Assembly: GCA_019163135.1 (NCBI GenBank)
Contig: JAFLKR010000073.1
Location: 1-64,000 of the forward strand
Length of the DNA: 64,000 bases
Source: Desulfobulbaceae bacterium
Lineage (GTDB): Bacteria > Desulfobacterota > Desulfobulbia > Desulfobulbales > Desulfobulbaceae
Reading direction: 5' to 3'
Below the pieces are notes generated by a model, which had not been told where the DNA came from, ran no database searches, and saw nothing but the letters and a program-made list of their open reading frames with translations. This document shows, in pieces, positions 1 to 8,552 of the stretch (position 1 is the stretch's first letter; each line of letters begins with the position of its first letter). The position numbers and the translations under genes are program-made.

Positions 1-358
1 AGGCCTTATCAACGGGGATGTGCTGATCGTTACCAGTGAGGATGCGCGCTGTTGAATGATAGGTCAGTCCGCTTATGCGGTCGCGGACGACCTGCGCCTT
101 TTCCTCCGAAACCCGGGTGGCAAGGACCACGGCGGGCATGCGTAGCAGGGCCGTAAGAATCTCGACCATCTGATCGGCGGACTTGTTTTCGCCGAAAACC
201 GCTTCGGGCAGCCCGGTGCGGAGGGAGCGATGGTGGTCCAGTCGGGCGGAATCCAAGACCTCCACCGGCCAGTGGCGGAGTCGTTCAAGGGCCTGGTTGA
301 CCTCAATTTCTCCGGTCTGGACCTGCTGTAAAAGTGTGGTAAGGCTCTGTTCATTCAT
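1..358 (-). CDS. larB: LarB-like protein (nickel-pincer cofactor biosynthesis / AIR-carboxylase-like), 3' end outside window
   Basis: Manual minus-strand translation from ATG at 358: MNEQSLTTLLQQVQTGEIEVNQALERLRHWPVEVLDSARLDHHRSLRTGLPEAVFGENKS...; matches the LarB N-terminal pattern (LDHHRxLRxGxPEvvFGExK). Open to window edge; the listed 73..354 ORF is a different frame. Confidence 0.85.
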   Translation of the reverse strand, partial: MNEQSLTTLLQQVQTGEIEVNQALERLRHWPVEVLDSARLDHHRSLRTGLPEAVFGENKSADQMVEILTALLRMPAVVLATRVSEEKAQVVRDRISGLTYHSTARILTGNDQHIPVDKA

Positions 359-410
359 GGAAAGTGACTCGTTAAAATTTGGCTTCGACTCTACCATGGG
401 GGAATCAGCT

Positions 411-425
411 CGTAAACAGTTTACG
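411..425. promoter_or_regulatory. 15-nt perfect dyad CGTAAAC-A-GTTTACG in divergent intergenic region
   Basis: Read directly: cgtaaacagtttacg between larB (-) and the APH-like gene (+). Confidence 0.4.
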
Positions 426-501
426 CTGGTCTCAGGTTCTGTTAAATTGCCGCCAACCTCAAACCAAACAGGGCTGCCCGGTGTAGCTCGGAGACTTTCT
501 T

Positions 502-1518
502 ATGCCTAATGACCATCTACCACCTTTCCTGCAGGCGTTGCTGCGGGCTGATCGTTATGACCATCCCGCATCGGACATCCAACTTCTCCAAACCCATATT
601 TCCTATGTCATCCTCGCCGGTGGGTTCGTCTATAAATTCAAAAAACCAGTGAACTTCGGTTTTCTCGACTTCTCCGATCTTGATAAGCGACGTTATTGTT
701 GTCAACAGGAACTGCTCCTCAATCGTAGACTTTGCCCCGATGTCTATCTGGGCCTGGTTGAGGTCACCGCCGAATCGGACGGGAGTTGGCAACTCAATGG
801 CAAGGGCGAGATCGTTGAATACGGGGTTAAAATGGTGCGGATGCCGGAAGAGAGAATGATGACGCAGCTCATCCGTTCCGGAGAACTGCATGACTCCCAC
901 ATCGACGCTCTGGTGGAGGTGCTGGCGGACTTCTATCAAAGGGCCGAGGGTGGAGACGAGATCAAGCGTTTCGGCACGGCAACTGCGGTTGGCGTCAATG
1001 TGCTTGAAAACTTTGAACAGACCAGAAATTTTATTGACCAGGGGGCGCTGGGCCAGGTTCAGTTTGATCAGATATCCAGCTATGCCCGTGGCGTACTCGC
1101 CCGGGAGGAACTGTTCCAGCGACGAATCGACGGCGGCTTTATCCGGGACTGCCACGGCGATCTTTACTCCGCCAACATCTGTCTGGCGGACAAGGTCTAC
1201 ATTTACGACTGCATCGAATTTAATCAGCGTTTTCGTTACTGCGATGTTGCCAGCGATGTGGCCTTTCTGGCCATGGATCTGGATTTTTATGGACTCGACG
1301 GGTTGGCGCGCCGGTTTATCGAAAGATTTATCCTGAAAACGGCTGATCCGGGTTTGGCAGAGATGCTCAATTTCTACAAATGCTACCGTGCCTATGTTCG
1401 TGGTAAGATTGGTTTATTTACGGCAAGCGATCCGGCAGTCGATCCGGCGGTCAAAACGGCCTGCCTGGAGAATGCCGCCAAATATTTTATCCTGGCCCAG
1501 CGTTATGCCGTTGCCTGA
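502..1518 (+). CDS. Aminoglycoside phosphotransferase (APH)-family kinase-like protein
   Basis: 338 aa; VYKFKKPVNFGFLDFS, CHGDLYSANICL, YDCIEFN motifs of the COG2187-type APH fold. Confidence 0.85.
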   Translation: MPNDHLPPFLQALLRADRYDHPASDIQLLQTHISYVILAGGFVYKFKKPVNFGFLDFSDLDKRRYCCQQELLLNRRLCPDVYLGLVEVTAESDGSWQLNGKGEIVEYGVKMVRMPEERMMTQLIRSGELHDSHIDALVEVLADFYQRAEGGDEIKRFGTATAVGVNVLENFEQTRNFIDQGALGQVQFDQISSYARGVLAREELFQRRIDGGFIRDCHGDLYSANICLADKVYIYDCIEFNQRFRYCDVASDVAFLAMDLDFYGLDGLARRFIERFILKTADPGLAEMLNFYKCYRAYVRGKIGLFTASDPAVDPAVKTACLENAAKYFILAQRYAVA

Positions 1519-2122
1519 CTTCACCCCTCGCCTCCCCGTCACCGGCGAGTATCTTGTGGTGGTTTTTTTTGGCATGACGGCCTCAGGCAAATCAACCCTT
1601 GGGCAGGCGTGGGCCCAGGCTTGCCGGGCGAGCTATCACAACACCGACCGGGTGAGGAAGGAACTGGCGGGGGTCCAGGCTACGGCTCGGCGTCCGGATC
1701 AGATCTCGGGTGGAATTTATTCCCCCGATTTTACCGAGAAGACCTACCAAGCCATGCTTGATCGCACCCGGAAGGATTTTACTCAGGGGTACGACATGGT
1801 GGTGCTTGATGGCTCTTACAGCCGTCGTCACGATCGTGAGCAGGTCAGGCAGGTGGCGGAAGCGATCGGCGCCCGCTGTATCTTTATCTTCTGCACCTGC
1901 TCGGATAGGGAGGTGCAGCGTCGTCTCGATTGTCGAACTCGTGATCCGGAGGCGGTCTCCGATGGTCGCTGGGAAATCTACCAGCATCAGAAGGCTACCT
2001 TTGAAATACCGGGCGGCGATGAGGAAGGGGAGCGCATCACCCTCAACACCGAGCAGAGTGTTGAGGGCATGCTGGAATGGCTGGGGACGCATCCCTTGTT
2101 CAGGGAGGGCAGCCACTGTTAG
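1505..2122 (+). CDS. P-loop AAA-type small-molecule kinase (COG0645-like)
   Basis: ATG at 1505 in frame with stop 2122; Walker A GMTASGKST; overlaps upstream gene by 14 nt. Confidence 0.8.
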   Translation: MPLPDFTPRLPVTGEYLVVVFFGMTASGKSTLGQAWAQACRASYHNTDRVRKELAGVQATARRPDQISGGIYSPDFTEKTYQAMLDRTRKDFTQGYDMVVLDGSYSRRHDREQVRQVAEAIGARCIFIFCTCSDREVQRRLDCRTRDPEAVSDGRWEIYQHQKATFEIPGGDEEGERITLNTEQSVEGMLEWLGTHPLFREGSHC

Positions 2123-2129
2123 AAGGTGT

Positions 2130-2996
2130 TTACTGCGCCGGCGTGGCCGGATCGTCGACTTTGTTTTGGGTACTCTCCGGGGTCGGGGGCTGCGTCGTTG
2201 TTTTATCTGCGGCTGAAGCGGCGGCTTCTCTATCGGCCGGGGCGGTGGTCATGAATTCCGGCAGCCATTTTCGCATACCCCACTCAGGCGCTTTTCCCGC
2301 CTGCAGTTGTTCAAGCAGTGCCTTGGCTTGAGGAGCCATGGTGGAGTCGGGATACATGGCCAGAAGATATTTCAGCCGATGCTTGGCCTCCTCATAATGA
2401 TTGGTTCGGACATAAAAAACCGCGACCATATACTCATGATTGACCAGAAACTCTTTGGCGTCCTTAATCCTGGCTTTGGCTTCTTTTGCATAGGGTGACT
2501 GGGGGTAAGTCTGAATCACTCGGGTAAAGGATTTAATGGCATCCTTGGGTCCGGAGGTATCCCTATCGATTCGGTCCGTACGGCTGAAGTCGCACATGCC
2601 GATCTGGAACAAGACATAGGGGATGGCTTCGTTGGTCGGGTGACGCTCTTCAAACTCTTTATAAAGCGCTTTGGCTTCGGTGTATTGCTTGTTGTAATAA
2701 TAAGCGTCGGCGGCTTTGAGTTCGGCCAGCATGGCTTGGGCACTGAACGGATGCTCATCGAGGATGAGTTTGAAGGCCTTGATAGCATCGCTGTAATTGC
2801 CGACATCATAGGCATCCATGCCTTGGACGATCAAGATGTCGGGGGGGAGCGATTTCGGGTCCTCTTCTTCACCAAAAGAAAATTTGTTGAACATGCCACT
2901 GAAGGTCGAACAGCCTGAAAGCGTTGTTACTGCGAGCATTAGAAGAATCAGGAGGAGCCGTTTGCGCCTGCTGGATGATTGGATATGTTGCGACAT
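2130..2996 (-). CDS. bamD: Outer membrane protein assembly factor BamD (YfiO lipoprotein)
   Basis: Lipobox LSGC, TPR-rich body typical of BamD. Confidence 0.88.
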   Translation of the reverse strand: MSQHIQSSSRRKRLLLILLMLAVTTLSGCSTFSGMFNKFSFGEEEDPKSLPPDILIVQGMDAYDVGNYSDAIKAFKLILDEHPFSAQAMLAELKAADAYYYNKQYTEAKALYKEFEERHPTNEAIPYVLFQIGMCDFSRTDRIDRDTSGPKDAIKSFTRVIQTYPQSPYAKEAKARIKDAKEFLVNHEYMVAVFYVRTNHYEEAKHRLKYLLAMYPDSTMAPQAKALLEQLQAGKAPEWGMRKWLPEFMTTAPADREAAASAADKTTTQPPTPESTQNKVDDPATPAQ

Positions 2997-3008
2997 GATA
3001 GGGGCCCC

Positions 3009-3968
3009 TTATTCGCTGCAGTTGAGAGGTTGGTCCGGCGCCTGGTTGCCGAGAAAATGCTCGGCGGATAACTCGGCGACAGCACCTTCTCCGGCGGCAT
3101 TGATTATTTGACGGGAACGTTTGCTGCGGATATCGCCGGCGGCATAGACCCCTGGGATATTCGTCGCCATTTCTTCATCGGTGATGACGAATCCGGCGGC
3201 ATCGATCCGCAGTTGCTCCAAGGGCAGAATGGCATTGTTGGCGGCGATACCGATCAGCACAAAGATACCGGTTACTTTTAGGATTGATTCGTCGCCGCCA
3301 TGGTGCACCAGCAGGAGTTCCTCCACACCGTTCTTGTCACCCTTGATTTCCTTGATCTGGGTGTTCCAGAGAAAATCGATTTTAGGGTTGCAGAAGGCCT
3401 TTTCCTGCAGGATTTTTGTAGCCCGTAGTTCACTTCGACGGTGGATGACCGTGACCCTTGCGGCGAATTTGGTCAAATGCAGGGCATCCTGGATGGCGGT
3501 ATTGCCGCCCCCAACCACCGCGATTTCCTGATTCCGATAAAAGGGGCCGTCGCAGGTAGCGCAATAGGAGACCCCGCGACCGGAAAATTCCGATTCGCCG
3601 GGGATTTCTAGTTTGCGTGGTTTGGCACCGGTGCAGAGGATAATAGTTTTCGCCGTGAGGATTTCGCCGTTATCCAGGGTGATCGTTTTGAGGTCACCGA
3701 TTAAGTTGAGAGACTTAATGGTCGCGAATTTTTTTTCTAGCCCAAAGCGATCCGCATGGGCGGTCATTTTGTCGATCAGGTCAAATCCGGAAATTCCATC
3801 CGCAAATCCCGGATAATTATCAACCCAGTCGGTCACCAGCACCTGGCCGCCGGTGGCCCCTTTTTCAACAAGTAAGGTTTTAAGACGACCACGGGCGGCA
3901 TACAATCCGGCCGTCAGGCCCGCCGGCCCGCCACCGACGATAATTAGCTGATATTGTGCCTGTTGCAT
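3009..3968 (-). CDS. trxB: Thioredoxin reductase
   Basis: GGGPAGLTAGLYAARG, CATCDG active site; start likely MQQAQYQ at 3968 (ORF extends to 4013). Confidence 0.95.
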   Translation of the reverse strand: MQQAQYQLIIVGGGPAGLTAGLYAARGRLKTLLVEKGATGGQVLVTDWVDNYPGFADGISGFDLIDKMTAHADRFGLEKKFATIKSLNLIGDLKTITLDNGEILTAKTIILCTGAKPRKLEIPGESEFSGRGVSYCATCDGPFYRNQEIAVVGGGNTAIQDALHLTKFAARVTVIHRRSELRATKILQEKAFCNPKIDFLWNTQIKEIKGDKNGVEELLLVHHGGDESILKVTGIFVLIGIAANNAILPLEQLRIDAAGFVITDEEMATNIPGVYAAGDIRSKRSRQIINAAGEGAVAELSAEHFLGNQAPDQPLNCSE

Positions 3969-4037
3969 GGTCGTTTGCACCAAAAAGAAGGCACGATCCT
4001 TTGCGGTGCGCAAAAAATCGTGCCGGAAAAGGAAAAC

Positions 4038-4367
4038 CTAGATGGCTTTTTTGATCAAATCCTGGAGTTGCGATTTGCCCACGGCTCCGGTAATCTGATC
4101 GACAACTTCACCGCCTTTAAAAAGAATGAGCGTCGGGATGGCGCGAATCCCGAATTTTCCGGGGGTAGCGGGGTTGTCGTCCACATTCATTTTAGCGATA
4201 ACGACTTTGCCTTCAAATTCGGCTGCAAGCTCGTCAATAACCGGACCGATAGCCTTACATGGGCCACACCATGGCGCCCAAAAATCAACCAGGCAGGGAA
4301 GCTCGTTTCCAACAACCTTGGCATCGAATTCACCGTCAGATATGTGCATTACATTGTCACTTGCCAT
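4038..4367 (-). CDS. trxA: Thioredoxin
   Basis: 109 aa, WCGPC active site. Confidence 0.96.
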   Translation of the reverse strand: MASDNVMHISDGEFDAKVVGNELPCLVDFWAPWCGPCKAIGPVIDELAAEFEGKVVIAKMNVDDNPATPGKFGIRAIPTLILFKGGEVVDQITGAVGKSQLQDLIKKAI

Positions 4368-4638
4368 CTTTATCTCTCCTTTTGAACAGCCATCGAAAAC
4401 AGTTGTAAAATTTTTATGAATTCTAACTGGTTACGTAATGATAAGATACATAGGCAATCATTCTACCTTGCGCGTCAGTAGGTGACAAGAAAAAATTGAC
4501 ATCTTTCGGCTTCTGTCAAGTCGGCCCTCTGCTGATTTCTTTTTGGTTTTGACATCTGAAAAACCTCCATGCTATAAAGAACGTTACTGTCGAAACAGCC
4601 TCGGAAACATCTTCGCCGTATTTTTTACCAGGAGCCCC

Positions 4639-5928
4639 ATGAAAACAGATCGATCAGCATATCTTTTTGCCCAGGCCCAAAAATTCATTCCAGGCGGCGT
4701 CAATTCCCCGGTGAGGGCCTGCCGATCCGTCGGCTGTGACCCATTATTCATCAAAAAGGCGGCCGGGTGCATAATCACCGATGTCGACGGCAATACCTTT
4801 ATAGATTTTGTTGGCTCATGGGGCCCGATGATTCTCGGGCATGCCCATCCGGAGGTGGTGGAGGCGATCCAAAAGACCGCTCTTGATGGTACCAGTTTTG
4901 GTGCACCGTGTTCTTTGGAAGTCGAATTGGCCGAAATGGTGTGCGCTGCCATGCCCTCGCTGCAGAAAGTCCGCTTTGTCAACTCAGGAACCGAAGCCAC
5001 CATGAGTGCCATCCGCGTGGCTCGCGGATACACCGGCAAAAAGAAAGTGGTGAAATTTGACGGATGTTATCATGGTCACGCCGATTCCTTCCTGGTGAAG
5101 GCTGGTTCGGGCGTGATCACCCTCGGTATACCGGGCAGTCCTGGAGTTCCAGAGGAAATTGTTCGCAATACCTTATCGATTCCCTATAACGACATCGCGA
5201 TTTTGGAGCACACCCTGCGGGATGCCTCCCTCGATATTGCCTGCGTTATCGTTGAACCGGTGGCCGGCAATATGGGAGTGGTCGTTCCTGAAATCAATTT
5301 CCTCCGAAAACTTAGGGCCTTGACCAGTGAACTCGGGATTGTGCTGATTTTCGATGAGGTCATCACCGGGTTTCGTTTAGCCTTGGGCGGGGCACAGGAG
5401 CGTTTCGGCGTCACCCCTGATCTCACCTGCCTCGGTAAAATCATCGGCGGTGGTTTGCCAGTGGGGGCCTACGGGGGCAAAGCGGAAATCATGGATATGG
5501 TGGCCCCCGATGGCCCGGTCTATCAGGCCGGAACGCTGTCCGGCAATCCCCTGGCTATGGCGGCAGGACTAGCGATGCTCAAGGTAGTCAACCGACCTGG
5601 TTTTTACGCAGACCTGGAAGAGAAGAGTGCCTGGTTCGGCGGGGAAATGGCCAAGATTGTCGCAAAATTTTCTATCCCGACCGTCTTCAACCGGATCGGT
5701 TCCATGATGACCTGCTTCTTCGTTAAGGAACCGGTCACGGATTTCGAGTCGGCCATGCGCGCCGATACTGGGCTCTACGGTCAATATTATCGTCAGATGC
5801 TGGCGGGCGGTGTTTGGCTTGCCCCCTCGCAGTTTGAAGCAGCTTTTCTTTCGGCTGCACATGACCGGGAGCATTTGGAAAAAGCGTTAATGGTGACTGA
5901 ATCGTCATTCAAAAAATTGATAGTTTAA
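4639..5928 (+). CDS. hemL: Glutamate-1-semialdehyde 2,1-aminomutase
   Basis: Full-length HemL (PGGVNSPVRA, FVNSGTEATMSAIR, FDEVITGFR); ATG 4639 preceded by GGAG. Confidence 0.96.
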   Translation: MKTDRSAYLFAQAQKFIPGGVNSPVRACRSVGCDPLFIKKAAGCIITDVDGNTFIDFVGSWGPMILGHAHPEVVEAIQKTALDGTSFGAPCSLEVELAEMVCAAMPSLQKVRFVNSGTEATMSAIRVARGYTGKKKVVKFDGCYHGHADSFLVKAGSGVITLGIPGSPGVPEEIVRNTLSIPYNDIAILEHTLRDASLDIACVIVEPVAGNMGVVVPEINFLRKLRALTSELGIVLIFDEVITGFRLALGGAQERFGVTPDLTCLGKIIGGGLPVGAYGGKAEIMDMVAPDGPVYQAGTLSGNPLAMAAGLAMLKVVNRPGFYADLEEKSAWFGGEMAKIVAKFSIPTVFNRIGSMMTCFFVKEPVTDFESAMRADTGLYGQYYRQMLAGGVWLAPSQFEAAFLSAAHDREHLEKALMVTESSFKKLIV

Positions 5929-6012
5929 TTAAAAAAATATTGCGCTTGCCAGTCGCGCATGCTACCTGTACCAGCGATTATCAAGTCTCCAATGGTGGAG
6001 AAGGAGCGACAG

Positions 6013-6240
6013 ATGTCTGATGAGCGCAGAGAAATGTTCAGGCAACTGGCGGTCTACAGTCAGGTAGGCATGACCTTTGTTTTTTCCATCCTGATTGGAT
6101 TTGGAATAGGGTGGGCGATTGACAATAAGCTTTTTGACGGTAAAACGGCCCCTTATTTTTCGTTTATTTTTTTGGGTTTTGGCATCCTGGCCGGATTTAA
6201 GAACCTCTGGGACCTGACCAAGAAGATGCAGGATGAATAA
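6013..6240 (+). CDS. AtpZ/AtpI-family small membrane protein of the F0F1 ATP synthase locus
   Basis: MSDERREMFRQLAVYSQVGMTFVFSILIGFGIGWAIDNKL...; two TM; upstream of atpB/E. Confidence 0.8.
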   Translation: MSDERREMFRQLAVYSQVGMTFVFSILIGFGIGWAIDNKLFDGKTAPYFSFIFLGFGILAGFKNLWDLTKKMQDE

Positions 6241-6679
6241 ACTGTGCAAGGTAAAAGGGCGCGGAGCCGAATCGGAAACCCTCGTCGCTCGTCAGGTGAT
6301 GGTCTTTAGTGCGCTATTGTTGATCGTACTGGCGGCCGGTGGCTGGTATATGCATAGCTTGACCTTTGCCTGCTCGGTACTGATTGGCGGTGTGCTGGTC
6401 AATGGTAGCTTTTGGCTGCTGAAAAATGATATTCAACGGATAATGCAGCGGGTTGTTGATGCTGACGGGCTCGAAAACGCTGCGTTTTCCTTTGAAAAAA
6501 CAAGATTTTTTTTGAGGTTTTATGCCCGGCTGGTTGTTCTGGGTTTATTGTTATTTGTGCTGGCCTCGCGGGTGACGATTAATGTAATCGGCTTAACCCT
6601 GGGGCTGGCCACGGTTATGTTCAGTGTTGTTATTATCGGCTTGAGCACAGGAAAATGCTGGAGGCCGAGCAAAGCTTGA
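6233..6679 (+). CDS. atpI: ATP synthase subunit I family protein
   Basis: 148 aa with several hydrophobic segments between the AtpZ-like gene and atpB; 8-nt overlap with upstream gene. Confidence 0.75.
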   Translation: MNKLCKVKGRGAESETLVARQVMVFSALLLIVLAAGGWYMHSLTFACSVLIGGVLVNGSFWLLKNDIQRIMQRVVDADGLENAAFSFEKTRFFLRFYARLVVLGLLLFVLASRVTINVIGLTLGLATVMFSVVIIGLSTGKCWRPSKA

Positions 6680-6693
6680 GGAGAATGTAGGTT

Positions 6694-7416
6694 ATGGAAC
6701 ATCCGATATTATTTATTTCATTGATTCTGCAAGGATTAGGATTGCCGGTACCTCACACTCCGGTCGGCCATACCCTCCTGGAAAAGCTGTGTGAGCCGTA
6801 TATGACCTATACTTGGATGGTCATGGCTTTTCTCATCATTGTCCCTAAACTAACCATGGGGAAACTGGAGATGGTACCGGGTAGCGGTCAAAATTTCTGG
6901 GAAGTGATGATCGGCGGCTTGATGGACTTTTTCGCCGAGAATCTTGGCGAAAAAGGGGCGAAAATGTTGTTCCCGATGATGGCTACTTTTTTCTTTTATA
7001 TCATTTTGGCCAACATGATCGGGCTTATTCCCGGTTTCATGTCGCCTACGTCCAGCCTCAATATCACTCTGGGAATGACGATCATTGTTTGGGTCACTCA
7101 CCATGTTTTGGGATTCAGGTACCATGGGCTTAAATATTACAAGCATTTCATGGGGCCGAGCAAGGTTTTGGCTCCGTTTATGTTTCTGCTGGAGATGATC
7201 AGTAACTTCGCACGGCTGATTTCACTCTCCATGCGTCTTTTCGGTAACATTTTCGCGAAAGAGGTTCTGCTGGCCGTACTTTTCATGCTGGCAGGCGCTT
7301 TCTTTGCCCCACTGCCTATCCTGTGCCTGGGTGTATTGGTATCGGTGATCCAGGCGGTAGTTTTTGTCCTGCTCGCCGTGCTCTACTGCGCTGGTGCTAT
7401 GGAACACGCTCATTAA
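6694..7416 (+). CDS. atpB: F0F1 ATP synthase subunit a
   Basis: SMRLFGNIFAKE signature including essential Arg. Confidence 0.96.
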   Translation: MEHPILFISLILQGLGLPVPHTPVGHTLLEKLCEPYMTYTWMVMAFLIIVPKLTMGKLEMVPGSGQNFWEVMIGGLMDFFAENLGEKGAKMLFPMMATFFFYIILANMIGLIPGFMSPTSSLNITLGMTIIVWVTHHVLGFRYHGLKYYKHFMGPSKVLAPFMFLLEMISNFARLISLSMRLFGNIFAKEVLLAVLFMLAGAFFAPLPILCLGVLVSVIQAVVFVLLAVLYCAGAMEHAH

Positions 7417-7489
7417 TAAGTTTTTTAGGTTTCCGTTCTACGGAGAAGAAGGCCAACTTTATATAATTTAAGTACGGAGGAACAAAACA

Positions 7490-7750
7490 ATGGATAAACT
7501 TAGTCTTGCTTTGATTTGTATCGGCGCTGCTCTCAGTATCGGTCTGGCCGGTCACGGTGCAGGTATTGGTATGGGAAATGGTTTGCGTGGCGCATGTGAC
7601 GGCGTAGCTCGTAATCCTGAAGCCAAGGGCGCCATTACCACCACCATGATTCTTGGTATGGCTCTGTGTGAGTCCATCGCCATTTATGGTCTGGTTATCG
7701 CTTTCATCCTGCTCTATGCCAACCCCTTCAAAGCAGCGCTCGGTCTATAA
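7490..7750 (+). CDS. atpE: F0F1 ATP synthase subunit c
   Basis: 86 aa; GxGxGxG TM1, RNPEAKG loop, ALCESIAIYGLVIA TM2 carboxylate. Confidence 0.96.
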   Translation: MDKLSLALICIGAALSIGLAGHGAGIGMGNGLRGACDGVARNPEAKGAITTTMILGMALCESIAIYGLVIAFILLYANPFKAALGL

Positions 7751-7781
7751 TTCAGATCGATAAAAGGGAATTCCCTTATGA

Positions 7782-7813
7782 AGGGCTGCGGCTGTTGCCG
7801 TAGCCCTTTTTTA
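7782..7813 (+). terminator. Intrinsic terminator after atpE
   Basis: agggctgcggc-tgtt-gccgtagccct followed by T-run. Confidence 0.85.
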
Positions 7814-7829
7814 TTGCTATTCTCCCGCC

Positions 7830-8552
7830 ATGACCACTTGTGTTATCAACCCTCAATGGAACAAAGGGGAGCCTCGGCTTTCCCCTGCTGGGATTCTGGC
7901 TGTCAATCCGTCGGATAGTACCGTTTTTCCCGAATTGGCTAAACGCCATGGTCTGCAACGGGCTTTTCTTTTCAATGCGGGGCTGTATTCCGGCGACGCG
8001 CTGTTTCTTGCAGGCCCGGCCGTTGGTGCCCCGATGGCGGTTATTTGCCTGGAAAAACTCATCGCCTTGGGAGCTACCCGGATTGTCCTTTACGGCTGGT
8101 GTGGCTCCCTCATCCCCTCCCTACGTGTGGGCGATCTTTTTGTGCCGACTGGATGTCTGAGTGAAGAGGGCACCAGCAGCCATTACCCCCCCCCGGCCCA
8201 TCCCTTTGATGAATCTTTTTCCCTTGCCCTCTGCAACGCCCTGTCAACTAAGGGTTACCAGACCAAACGAGGAGCGATTTGGACCACAGATGCCGTGTAC
8301 CGGGAGACCCGGGACAAAGTGCAGCGCTACGGCACACAGGGCTTGATGGCCGTTGACATGGAATATGCCGCCCTCCGAGCGGTCGCCGCGTTTCGCGGTG
8401 TCAGTCTGGCGGCCGTACTCCTGGTTTCAGATGAATTATATCATCAGGAATGGACACCACGGTTTCATCAAAAAACGTTTCGCACAGAATCTAAAAACCT
8501 CATCGACCAACTCTGTGCGTTGATTCAATCCAGTGAACTGGGGACGATATGA
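7830..8552 (+). CDS. Nucleoside phosphorylase (PNP/UDP family)
   Basis: GPAVGAPMAVICLEKLIALGATRIVLYGWCGSL; MEYAALRAVA motif. Confidence 0.88.
   Translation: MTTCVINPQWNKGEPRLSPAGILAVNPSDSTVFPELAKRHGLQRAFLFNAGLYSGDALFLAGPAVGAPMAVICLEKLIALGATRIVLYGWCGSLIPSLRVGDLFVPTGCLSEEGTSSHYPPPAHPFDESFSLALCNALSTKGYQTKRGAIWTTDAVYRETRDKVQRYGTQGLMAVDMEYAALRAVAAFRGVSLAAVLLVSDELYHQEWTPRFHQKTFRTESKNLIDQLCALIQSSELGTI

Noticed and set aside
73-354. 93-aa minus ORF MNRALPHFYSR...
   Set aside because: Out of frame with the LarB reading frame that starts at 358.
4431-4438. ttacgtaa palindrome in trxA/hemL intergenic region
   Set aside because: Only 8 nt in an AT-rich region; too short to claim as an operator.
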